Assembly: GCF_014643735.1 (NCBI RefSeq)
Contig: NZ_BMKA01000001.1
Span: forward strand, 372,001-436,000
Reading direction: 5' to 3'
Source: Neptunicoccus cionae
Lineage (GTDB): Bacteria; Pseudomonadota; Alphaproteobacteria; Rhodobacterales; Rhodobacteraceae
DNA: 64,000 nucleotides
Shown here: piece by piece, positions 54,747-63,150 of the stretch
Position numbering within the stretch: position 1 is the first letter of the stretch
Layout of the letters: each line of letters starts with the position of its first letter
Position numbers and translations under genes: made by a program
The notes under the pieces: generated by a model
The model's input: the letters and a program-made list of their open reading frames with translations, nothing else
What the model was told of the DNA's origin: nothing
The model's database searches: none

Positions 54747-54771
54747 ACCGGCATGTCTGGAACCTGCCGGT
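54747..54771. other. Hairpin after the RTX gene
   Basis: ACCGGCA (54747-54753) and TGCCGGT (54765-54771), extendable to 9 bp with a wobble, but no T-tract. A possible weak or Rho-assisted terminator between convergent genes. Confidence 0.45.
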
Positions 54772-54811
54772 GGTATCAACTGACAGATTTGGTGCCGTTC
54801 AGCTTTGCACG

Positions 54812-55729
54812 TCAGGTCTGCTCGGTGGCGCGGATTGCGGATTCTATGCGCTCGATCATGAACTCCATAAACAGCCGCGCTTTGGGGTCTTGATGACGGC
54901 GGTGGGTATAAAGACAAGCCATCTGAACGGGCAGGGGCGGGGTCTCTTCCACCACGGGGACTAGTGCGCCACTGCGCAAATGCTCGGCGATTTCAAAAAC
55001 GGGTTTCAGGGCGATGCCCGCACCGGCCAGCGCCCAATCCGTTAAAACATCCCCGTCATCACATTCTATCCGGCCCCGTACGTTGAATTTCTGCGGTCCG
55101 TCTGATGTTTCCAGCTCCCATTGAAACTCGGCCGCACCGGGGTAGCGCAGGTTCAGGCAGTTGTGCTGGCCCCGCTCGATCTCGGCGCCGGTTTTGGGGT
55201 GGCCGTGGCTTTCGATATAGGCGGGGCTGGCACAAAGAACGCGCTGGCAGTCGGCAATCTTGCGAATACGCAGGTTGGAATCTGCAGGTCGCCCCAGAAA
55301 GAACGAGATATCCAACCCCTCGGCTGTCAGGTCAATGTTGCGGTCACTCAGCCTAAGGCGCACATCCACAAGCGGATACTGCGCCGTAAATTCCGGCGTG
55401 TGGGGCGCAATCAAGCGCCGCCCCACCCCAAGAGGTGCCGCAATATAGAGTGTGCCACGGGGATTGTCCGTCACATCACCGATACTCGCCTCGGCAGATT
55501 CTACGGCTTCGAGCACGCCGCAAGCACCCTCATAGAACAACTGTCCCTGTTCGGTGGGGGTCAAACTGCGGGTGGTGCGCTGGAATAGGCGCACGTCAAG
55601 ATGGGCCTCAAGCTGGGAAATCCGCGCCGAAGCCACCGCGGGGGATATCCGCTGGTCCCGCGCCGCCGCTGACATGCTGCCCAATTCATACACCCGTATG
55701 AAGGTTCTGATATTATCGAAATAAGACAT
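54812..55729 (-). CDS. LysR-family regulator next to puuD
   Basis: A 305-residue LysR regulator of the CrgA/AaeR-like subgroup: HTH FIRVYELGSMSAAARDQRIS followed by VASARISQLEAHL, and an effector domain with LYIAAPLGVGRRLIAP. It is divergent from puuD with a 96-base gap, so it probably regulates urate oxidation; the effector is unknown. Confidence 0.9.
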   Translation of the reverse strand: MSYFDNIRTFIRVYELGSMSAAARDQRISPAVASARISQLEAHLDVRLFQRTTRSLTPTEQGQLFYEGACGVLEAVESAEASIGDVTDNPRGTLYIAAPLGVGRRLIAPHTPEFTAQYPLVDVRLRLSDRNIDLTAEGLDISFFLGRPADSNLRIRKIADCQRVLCASPAYIESHGHPKTGAEIERGQHNCLNLRYPGAAEFQWELETSDGPQKFNVRGRIECDDGDVLTDWALAGAGIALKPVFEIAEHLRSGALVPVVEETPPLPVQMACLYTHRRHQDPKARLFMEFMIERIESAIRATEQT

Positions 55730-55825
55730 TGTAAGTTTTTTTTTGACACTGTTTGCTGAATGTCAGGCGTAGCGCGAAAATCGGGCCGACGATAGGGTAA
55801 ATACAAGTCAAAGGAGAACAGATTT

Positions 55826-57082
55826 ATGTATGATATCGCAATCTTGTGGGATTGGTTTGCCTTCGCGGTCCGCTGGCTGCACGTTATTACGGCCATCGCA
55901 TGGATCGGATCGTCGTTCTATTTTGTCGCACTTGATCTGGGGTTGCGTAAGGCGCCCGACTTGCCGGTTGGTGCCCATGGCGAGGAATGGCAGGTGCACG
56001 GGGGCGGGTTTTACCACATCCGCAAGTTCCTTGTCGCGCCCGAGAATATGCCCGATCATCTGATCTGGTTCAAATGGGAAAGCTACGCCACATGGCTGTC
56101 CGGTGCCGCCTTGCTGATGATCGTTTATTGGGTCGGGGCAGAGCTGTTTCTGATTGACCCAGCCAAAGCCGATCTCGCGGTGTGGCAGGCTATTCTGATT
56201 TCCGGCGGCTCCCTGACAATCGGTTGGATTTGTTACGATTTCCTGTGCAAATCCAAACTGGGTGAGACGCCGACCCTTTTGATGCTGCTGCTGTTTGTCA
56301 TCCTTGTGGCCATGTCTTGGGGCTATAACCAGATCTTCACAGGGCGCGCTGCGCTGCTGCATCTGGGGGCGTTTACGGCGACAATTATGACGGCGAATGT
56401 GTTCCTGATCATCATGCCAAACCAGCGCATTGTGGTGAAGGATTTGCAGGAAGGCCGCACCCCTGATCCGAAATACGGCAAGATCGCCAAGCTGCGTAGC
56501 ACCCACAACAACTATCTGACGCTGCCGGTTTTGTTCCTGATGCTGTCCAACCACTACCCGCTGGCCTTTGCGACAGAATACAGCTGGATTATCGCCTCTT
56601 TGATCTTCCTGACAGGCGTTACCATCCGTCATTATTTCAACACCATGCACGCCACCGGACGGGGACCAAGCTGGACATGGGCGGCGACTGTGATCCTGTT
56701 CGTGATCATCGCATGGCTGTCCACCGCTTCAAGCTGGGACGGGGAATATGATACGGTCGAGAACCAGCCGCTAACCAACTACGAACAGCGCTATGCCGAG
56801 GCTGAAGGCTTTGAAAAAGTCCACGAAATAGTCCTTGGCCGCTGCTCTATGTGTCACTCCCGCGAACCTGCGTGGGAGGGCATGCACTGGGCCCCCAAAG
56901 GCGTGCATCTGGAGACCAAATCCGACGTCGCCCGCGCCGCGCGCCAAATCTACCTGCAATCCGGCGTCACCCACGCCATGCCTCCCGCAAACATCACCTA
57001 CATGCCAGACGAGGACCGCGTGAAGATCGTGAAATGGTTCCGCAGAGCGAATGAGAATACACTGGCGGGGGTATTGGAGTAG
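55826..57082 (+). CDS. puuD: Urate oxidase PuuD, membrane type with cytochrome c domain
   Basis: Oxidises urate to 5-hydroxyisourate with electrons passed to cytochrome c rather than O2. The 418-residue product has an N-terminal membrane domain of about eight helices (WLHVITAIAWIGSSFYF; GGGFYHIRKF; LTLPVLFLMLSNHYP) and a C-terminal c-type heme domain with CSMCH at 340-344 and MPPANITYM supplying the likely axial Met. AAGGAG lies 9 bases before the ATG. It is the first committed step of the purine branch represented in this window. Confidence 0.95.
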   Translation: MYDIAILWDWFAFAVRWLHVITAIAWIGSSFYFVALDLGLRKAPDLPVGAHGEEWQVHGGGFYHIRKFLVAPENMPDHLIWFKWESYATWLSGAALLMIVYWVGAELFLIDPAKADLAVWQAILISGGSLTIGWICYDFLCKSKLGETPTLLMLLLFVILVAMSWGYNQIFTGRAALLHLGAFTATIMTANVFLIIMPNQRIVVKDLQEGRTPDPKYGKIAKLRSTHNNYLTLPVLFLMLSNHYPLAFATEYSWIIASLIFLTGVTIRHYFNTMHATGRGPSWTWAATVILFVIIAWLSTASSWDGEYDTVENQPLTNYEQRYAEAEGFEKVHEIVLGRCSMCHSREPAWEGMHWAPKGVHLETKSDVARAARQIYLQSGVTHAMPPANITYMPDEDRVKIVKWFRRANENTLAGVLE

Positions 57083-57210
57083 GGGGGGCTATATCATAAT
57101 CGCCGAAGATTTAAGGTAAAGCCCACCCACTTGCGCGACCCATCAATTTCTGAGATTACAGCATTGATGTTCACAGTGCACTATTCGGTCGATGCAAGGT
57201 TTCTCATTCT

Positions 57211-58349
57211 ATGATTAAAAATCTAGTTATTCACATTGGCGATCCCAAGAACGGTTCGAGTTCTATCCAAGATGCGGTGGCCAGAGGACTGTGGAAATGT
57301 GAAGCGAAAACGATTGCACAATCCCATTTCAGAAACGAAGTTGGGCTGGCTAAATCTGTCCGCCGAAAGGCATCAATTGAAATGCGTGAAAAGCGCTTTT
57401 CAGCTTTGTCTGAATGGGCTTTAAACACGGAAGCCGATTATGGTGTTGTGTCTTCGGAGTTCTTCTCACAGGTGAGACCGGAAATCTTCAAAGAAGTTTT
57501 GACGGAATATTTGCCTGAATTCGTAGAAAATATGCGCATACTGGCTTATGTGCGTCCTCACGCGGATCGGTTTGTGTCTACCTATGCTCAACGTGTCAAA
57601 AATGGTATGTTCGTGCGTGATATGGCACCGTTGCTTAATACTCTAAGCACAGATTCCGCTTTGAATTATCATTCTCGATTTTCTGATTGGAAAGACTCTT
57701 TTGGAGAAAGACTCACTGTTCGTCCGTTCATTCGCGATGCGCTAAATGACAATGATGTTGTATCCGATTTTTTCCATTTCGTGTTGGAGGGAACGCCGTT
57801 TGCGCTGCGCGACCCCGGGATCACCAATCGGTCTTTGAATGTTTCACAAATTGCCGCGATGCGTGTTTTCAGAGAACTCTAATTCAATGCGAAGTCCCAA
57901 AGAATGTTCGTACAACTGTCGGCGGTTCAGTTGGTTATTGTGTGGGTAAATTGCCGACTGAGACGGATGAAAAACTCGCTTTAGACAGAGATTTAATGAT
58001 TAAGCTTGAAAAGCTTTTCCGGAACGATGCCAAACTGATGGATAAGTCATTTTTTGATGAACCTTGGCTGGAAAATGCATTGGACCGATCTTTGGAAAAA
58101 ACTCTTCCTGAACCGCAGTCCACTAAGCCGCGTGATCATCTTAGTGCAGAGAGGATCAGAAAAATTGAGAAGTTGGCAAGTAGGGTAGCAAGTGAGATCG
58201 ACCATACGCCGAGAGTTTGGCAAGCGGTAAATGGAATCTTGCGCGGGTATGGAACAGAAACAGAGTTGCAGTCCTTGGGGGATAAGCAGAAGATTCCCCG
58301 AGACCGAGCAATTATACTTGTAGAGAAAGCTGCGCAATTGATCGCTTGA
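57211..58349 (+). pseudogene. Frameshifted sulfotransferase-like gene
   Basis: Residues 1-223 (57211-57882, frame 1) contain a P-loop-like IHIGDPKNGSSSIQ and a second segment LAYVRPHADRFVSTYAQR, both typical of the roseobacter sulfotransferase-like family. The frame ends at a TAA at 57880. An open frame one base earlier carries on without interruption from about 57879 (LIQCEVPKNV) to 58349, giving a helical C-terminal half. One missing base near 57877-57882 explains the break; together they make about 380 residues. The region is AT-richer than its neighbours, suggesting transfer. If the lesion is real, a truncated product with the catalytic N-terminal part could still be made. Confidence 0.7.
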
Positions 58350-58578
58350 GACGGCACAAGCGTCCGCAGACTTGAGTTGTTTTAACAGTACGTCTTCGAT
58401 GATCCTGTATGCTAAATTGTAATTGTTAGCACGGTCGATCGATAACTGCCCCCTAATTTATTTCACAGACACGGAACCGATGGCGCAGTCAGCCGTTGCC
58501 CTTGCAGAGGGCCCCTTAAGGGGGGTGTCGCGCGTGGACGATTGGGTCCATGATGCAATCGACAACGGGAGTGCTGCA

Positions 58579-60132
58579 ATGCCAAGTGATACCGATCCAA
58601 AGCCGAATCCCACTGCCCATGACGCCCCGACCGCGCTGCCGGAGGGGGCGTTGTTCACCGACGATACGACATGGCAGGTGGCGCGGGCGGATAAATTTGC
58701 GCTGATTGTGGATGCGGCGGATTATTTTCGGGTGCTTCGCAAGGTGTTTATTGGCGCCAAGAAAGAGCTGCTGCTGATTGGTTGGGACTTTGATTTTGAA
58801 CTGGAAATGCTTCCCGGAGAGGGGGACGAAGACGGGTTGGCGCCTGATGGTCTGCCAAACCAGCTGGGCAGCTTTATCGAAGCCATTGTCGCGCGTTCAC
58901 CGGATCTTAATGTTTACATGCTGAAATGGAACGGCGCAGTGCTGGCCGCCCCCGGGCGGTTGGCGCCTGCTATCGCGCTTAGCATGTTTGGCAGTGACCG
59001 GATTCACTTCGCACTGGACGGCCATCATCCGTTCGGCGCCTGCCATCACCAAAAGATTGTCGTGGCGGATGATGCGCTCGCATTCTGCGGCGGTATCGAT
59101 GCAACGGAAAAACGCTGGGACACGTCAGAACATCTGCCAGATGATCCCCGCCGGATTTGCAAGGATGGGGCCCCCTCCGGTCCCTGGCACGACGCGACCT
59201 CGGCGCTGTCAGGTCCCGCCGCAGCCGCGCTGGCAGAGCTGTCCCGCAGGCGCTGGCACAGGGCCAACGGAGAGGCGCTGACCCCCCCGAGGGATACGCC
59301 ACCGACCTCTTGGCCGGACGGGTTGGATGTGGACGCGACAAATATTGATGTGGCGGTCTCTCGCACAGAACCACCTTTTGACGAGAAGCCCCTGATCAAC
59401 GAGATCGAACAGCTATACCTAGACGGGATTAAGGCGGCGAGGCAGGTGATTTACATTGAATCCCAGTATTTTGCCGCCGAGAGCATTTGCGCCGCACTGG
59501 AAGAGCGCCTGCACGAAGAAGGCGGGCCAGAGATAGTCGTGATCAATCCGGTGGAGGCGGAATCCCAGTTGGAAGACAATGCGATGCACGTACTGCGCCA
59601 ACGTATGGTGGAGCGATTGGAAGCCGCGGATCACCAGAACCGCTTTCGCATATATTTCCCCGTTACCAAAGCAGGAGAGCCGATTTACGTTCATGCCAAA
59701 ATTATGGTGGTCGATGACATCCTGCTGAAAATCGGGTCGAGCAATATTAACGATCGGTCTATGGGATTTGATACGGAATGCGATGTTGCTATCGCAGAAC
59801 CGGCAGAGGTGATCGAAAACTCGCGGATTCGTCTTATTTCCGAACATCTTGACGTCACACCTAACGAATTTGCAGATGCGTTCGCCAGTGAGCGGCGGTT
59901 CATCCCCACGATCGAGCGTTTGAACCGGCAGGAGGGGCGCGGCCTGCGCAAAGTAACCCGTGACAGCGCCTCTGCCATCGGGGAGGTGCTCGCCGATACA
60001 AGGCTGCTTGATCCGCGTTATCACCCTGGTGAGGAAACGAACGCGGGCAGGGGGCTGCGCCCCCGCCACCTCGCAATCCTAGCCGGTGGTGTCGCCCTCA
60101 GCTGGCTCGCATGGCGTAAATGGGGCAAATAG
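58579..60132 (+). CDS. Phospholipase D-family protein
   Basis: A 517-residue protein with two HKD motifs: HQKIVVAD at 157-164 and HAKIMVVD at 372-379, the catalytic pair of PLD phosphodiesterases/transphosphatidylases. Conserved partners (WDFDFELEM, CGGIDATEKRW, IGSSNINDRSMGFDTE) are in place. A C-terminal hydrophobic segment (HLAILAGGVALSWLAW) suggests a membrane tail anchor. The ATG at 58579 has GGGAG 7 bases ahead; an ATG at 58480 is possible but has a poor site. Probably acts on membrane phospholipids; cardiolipin synthesis is an alternative. Confidence 0.9.
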   Translation: MPSDTDPKPNPTAHDAPTALPEGALFTDDTTWQVARADKFALIVDAADYFRVLRKVFIGAKKELLLIGWDFDFELEMLPGEGDEDGLAPDGLPNQLGSFIEAIVARSPDLNVYMLKWNGAVLAAPGRLAPAIALSMFGSDRIHFALDGHHPFGACHHQKIVVADDALAFCGGIDATEKRWDTSEHLPDDPRRICKDGAPSGPWHDATSALSGPAAAALAELSRRRWHRANGEALTPPRDTPPTSWPDGLDVDATNIDVAVSRTEPPFDEKPLINEIEQLYLDGIKAARQVIYIESQYFAAESICAALEERLHEEGGPEIVVINPVEAESQLEDNAMHVLRQRMVERLEAADHQNRFRIYFPVTKAGEPIYVHAKIMVVDDILLKIGSSNINDRSMGFDTECDVAIAEPAEVIENSRIRLISEHLDVTPNEFADAFASERRFIPTIERLNRQEGRGLRKVTRDSASAIGEVLADTRLLDPRYHPGEETNAGRGLRPRHLAILAGGVALSWLAWRKWGK

Positions 60133-60353
60133 AGGGGCTCTGGAAATAGCAAACCTCTAGCGTATTCCATGCCGCAATCGCTAAAGCGTTCCGCCTAGGC
60201 TGAATGAGCGGCGTATCTTAAGCGAGTTGCCCCATGTCACAGGAACGCAGACAACAACTTGGTTAATGCCCTTGAGCAACAAACAGAATTGAATCTGACC
60301 CGTTCCGCGTGGCGGAAATCAATGGCGTTTCGCTAGCAGTTTGTTCTGTAAAA

Positions 60354-60429
60354 TGGTGCCCCCACACGGACTCGAACCGCGGACCTACTGATTACAAATC
60401 AGTTGCTCTACCAGCTGAGCTATAGGGGC
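60354..60429 (-). tRNA. tRNA-Thr(UGU)
   Basis: Read on the minus strand: 7-bp acceptor stem GCCCCTA / TGGGGGC with one G-T pair, D-arm GCTCAGCTGGTAGAGC, anticodon stem CTGA/TCAG with loop TTTGTAA (anticodon TGT), T-arm with GGTTCGAGTCC, discriminator A and an encoded CCA. 76 nt. Confidence 0.97.
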
Positions 60430-60496
60430 ACTGGGGGGGCTTTTGAGGCAAGTTGAGGGGGAATGCAAGAGGTTTTTTGCGGAGGTTTGCAAAAAA

Positions 60497-62161
60497 TTAA
60501 TCTCTGTTTGTCAGGCTCACAATTGCAACGGCAATCAGGCTTATCAGAACGATAACAAGTGCGGCTGGTGCGGCGCCCTCGATGTCTTCTAGAGAGGCGT
60601 GTTGATAGGCGGAGGTGGCCAATGTGGTCTTGGAATATAACAGTAATGTTGCAGGTAGTTCTTTTACGCTGTCGACGAATATCAGCAGGGCAGCGGTGGC
60701 GACCGCGCCTTTTATCATCGGGGCGTAAAGCCGTATCAATGTCTGGCGCGGCGACTGTCCCAAAGAGCGGGAGGCCATACCGAGAGAGGGAGAAATTTTT
60801 GTAAAGGCGGCATCGACTGTGCCCACAGCAATAGCAAAGAAACGCACGCAGTAGGCCAGCATAATAGCCCCCACCGACCCAACCAGCAGCAGGCCCGGAT
60901 CAAAGCCTGTGAGCCACTGGATGCCGTCAGCAACGCGGTGATCCAGCATGGAGAGCGGTATCAAAAAGCCGAGGCCGAGAACTGCTCCGGGTGCGGCGTA
61001 ACCGATTGTGGTGACAGGAAGGATACGGCTTAGCCCGTTGTGGCGGAATAGGCGGACGCTAAACACCAGTAGGACGCCTGCAACGACTGTAATGGCTGCA
61101 GCACCACCGGCAATCAGGACCGTGCGCAGAGTTGCCTGCCACAGGAAAGGATCGCTCCAGAGTTTGGCGCGGCCAAGGGCATGGTCAGCAAGTATAGCTA
61201 TGGGCAGAACGAAACCGACCAACACAGGGAGGGTGCAAAACAAGGAAGCAACGATGCCTTTGGTGCCGCGCAGGTGTTGCCGTTCTGGCGGGCGCATATT
61301 GCGGGCGGTCTCGTGAAATTTAATCCTGCGGCGAGAGAGTTTTTCAAGGAGGACAAGAACGGTAACAAAGACAAGAATCACGCAGGCCAGTTGGGCGGCA
61401 CCCCCAGCGTTGCTGGCTTCTAGCCAAACGGTAAAAATGCCGGTGGTCAGAGTTTGGACGGCGAAGAATTCCATCGCGCCAAATTCATTCAACGTCTCCA
61501 TCATCACGATGGCGACACCTGCGGCGATGGCCGGACGGGCGAGGGGTAGGCCCACCCTTAGGAAACTTGCCACAGGTCCACAGCCAAGGGCGCGGGAGAC
61601 CTCTATCGCGGCGCCGGACTGGGTGCGAAAGACACTGCGGGTGAGGAAATATACATACGGGTAAAGTGCGCCTGCTAAAACAATGATGGCAATGCCGCGA
61701 GATCGGATTTCAGGGAACATGTAGTCCCGTGGTGTGACCCAACCAAACAGCGCGCGTAGGCCGGTTTGCAACGGTCCGGCATACTCTAGGAAGTCTACGA
61801 CCGCGAAAGCTGCGATATAGGCGGGGATGGACAGTGGCAGCAGCAATCCCCATTGCAGGACGTTGCGGCCTGGAAAACGGTACATGACAATCAGCCAGGC
61901 AGAGAGGGTGCCGACCACGCCCGCCAGCAATCCGACGCCGGCCATCATGATGACGGAGTTGGTCATATAGCGGGGCAGGGTCGTGGCAAGTAGGTGGGGC
62001 CAAATGTTTTCTCGCGGGAAGAAGGCGAGCCAGAATACTGTGGCCACAGGCAGTATGACGAGCAGGGCAATGCACAGCCCCAGCAGCGTCCAGCCGTCCA
62101 GACCGTATCGTCTGCGCCGTGGCGCAGAAGTGACAGGCGCTATATCTGATGTTTCAACCAT
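60497..62161 (-). CDS. Iron(III)-type ABC transporter permease
   Basis: A 554-residue fused double permease (FbpB/ThiP type) with about 12 membrane helices in two homologous halves. Each half has an EAA-like loop (IEVSRALGCGPVASFLRVGLP, and MASRSLGQSPRQTLIRLYAP). It brings ferric iron across the inner membrane with a periplasmic binding protein and ATPase not found next to it here. The gene is downstream of a divergent sulfotransferase start 55 bases away. Confidence 0.92.
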   Translation of the reverse strand: MVETSDIAPVTSAPRRRRYGLDGWTLLGLCIALLVILPVATVFWLAFFPRENIWPHLLATTLPRYMTNSVIMMAGVGLLAGVVGTLSAWLIVMYRFPGRNVLQWGLLLPLSIPAYIAAFAVVDFLEYAGPLQTGLRALFGWVTPRDYMFPEIRSRGIAIIVLAGALYPYVYFLTRSVFRTQSGAAIEVSRALGCGPVASFLRVGLPLARPAIAAGVAIVMMETLNEFGAMEFFAVQTLTTGIFTVWLEASNAGGAAQLACVILVFVTVLVLLEKLSRRRIKFHETARNMRPPERQHLRGTKGIVASLFCTLPVLVGFVLPIAILADHALGRAKLWSDPFLWQATLRTVLIAGGAAAITVVAGVLLVFSVRLFRHNGLSRILPVTTIGYAAPGAVLGLGFLIPLSMLDHRVADGIQWLTGFDPGLLLVGSVGAIMLAYCVRFFAIAVGTVDAAFTKISPSLGMASRSLGQSPRQTLIRLYAPMIKGAVATAALLIFVDSVKELPATLLLYSKTTLATSAYQHASLEDIEGAAPAALVIVLISLIAVAIVSLTNRD

Positions 62162-62216
62162 TGATCCGCGCTTAAACCATAGCTATTTCGGTGTCTACAC
62201 GTGTAACAGGCAGTCA

Positions 62217-63107
62217 ATGGATTTCAGGCTTCACATCGGCGTGCATCGGAGCGCGACGCAACACCTCCGTAGGGTGCTCTGGCAGAACCGTGACTTGTTG
62301 CAGTCCGAGGGAATTTGTGTGCCATTGGCCGATCAGGCCGAGCGGGCGTTCTCACGGGCCATCAAGCAAATCAGCACCGGGGTTCCTTCGGCTGAAGTGA
62401 AGGGCGCACTGATTTCCGCGTTGACCAAAGATCAAAAGTATCGCCGTGTTGTGATGATAGATCCGAGTATTTCGGGAACATTGATGCGGCCAGTCGGGAA
62501 AGAATATTTCTATCCGCGGATTGCCACAACCATGTCGCGGATTTTAAATGTGCTGGACGGGGCGCCGTTAAGGATTTTCGTCGGTTTGCGTAATCCGGCG
62601 AGCTTTATTCCATCTTGTTACTGCGCCGGTATTCGGCACACTCCGGCCCTATCCTTCGAGGAATTTGTCGCGGATGCGAACCTGCAGGGGCTGCGATGGT
62701 CAGATTTCCTGCACCGCGCACAGATGAAAAAGGCCGATCTGCCGATCACCGCTTGGCGGTTTGAAGATTACCCCTTCATGTGGCGCGATGTGGCACAGGC
62801 CCTGACGGGGATCAAAAACCGCGAACTTCTGGTGAGCACCAGCACGCCGGTAAACAGCGGTTTGTCCTTGCGCGGAGCGATACTGATGCACTCCTATCTT
62901 AAGGAGCATCCCGTAGAGACACGGGCGGAGTTCGAGAAGTTGAACCGTGCGTTTGATAAGAAATTCCCGAGCACGCAGGGCTTCAATGATGAGCTGCACT
63001 GGCCTGAAGAATTGACCGAGGGTATGACTGAAAACTACGAAGATGATCTCTACTATATTGAGCGGATGGACAACGTCACGATGCTCTCACCGGAGCGCTA
63101 CGACTGA
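62217..63107 (+). CDS. Sulfotransferase-like protein
   Basis: A 296-residue protein beginning FRLHIGVHRSATQHLRR, the position of the PAPS-binding P-loop (HxGxHRTGTT-like) of this family, and RIFVGLRNPASFIPSCYCAG for the second phosphate-binding segment. Both motifs deviate from the consensus (ATQH instead of GTTT), so activity is uncertain. The acceptor is unknown; polysaccharide or lipid modification is common for the family. The start ATG at 62217 fits the P-loop position. It contains an embedded near-copy of the 23-nt tail motif. Confidence 0.8.
   Translation: MDFRLHIGVHRSATQHLRRVLWQNRDLLQSEGICVPLADQAERAFSRAIKQISTGVPSAEVKGALISALTKDQKYRRVVMIDPSISGTLMRPVGKEYFYPRIATTMSRILNVLDGAPLRIFVGLRNPASFIPSCYCAGIRHTPALSFEEFVADANLQGLRWSDFLHRAQMKKADLPITAWRFEDYPFMWRDVAQALTGIKNRELLVSTSTPVNSGLSLRGAILMHSYLKEHPVETRAEFEKLNRAFDKKFPSTQGFNDELHWPEELTEGMTENYEDDLYYIERMDNVTMLSPERYD
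62465..62487 (+). repeat. 23-nt tail motif, near-copy D inside a gene
   Basis: GAGTATTT, CGGG, AACATTGATGC: 18 of the 19 fixed positions of copies A-C, with the same spacing, within the coding sequence of the sulfotransferase-like gene (encoding SISGTLM). Confidence 0.6.
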
Positions 63108-63150
63108 GCCCGCGATGATTGCGCAAGGCATTCACCTCTTGTTGTTCCCA

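Noticed and set aside
60354-60429. tRNA-Thr as an integration site
   Set aside because: No integrase and no duplicated 3' tRNA end was found in the window.
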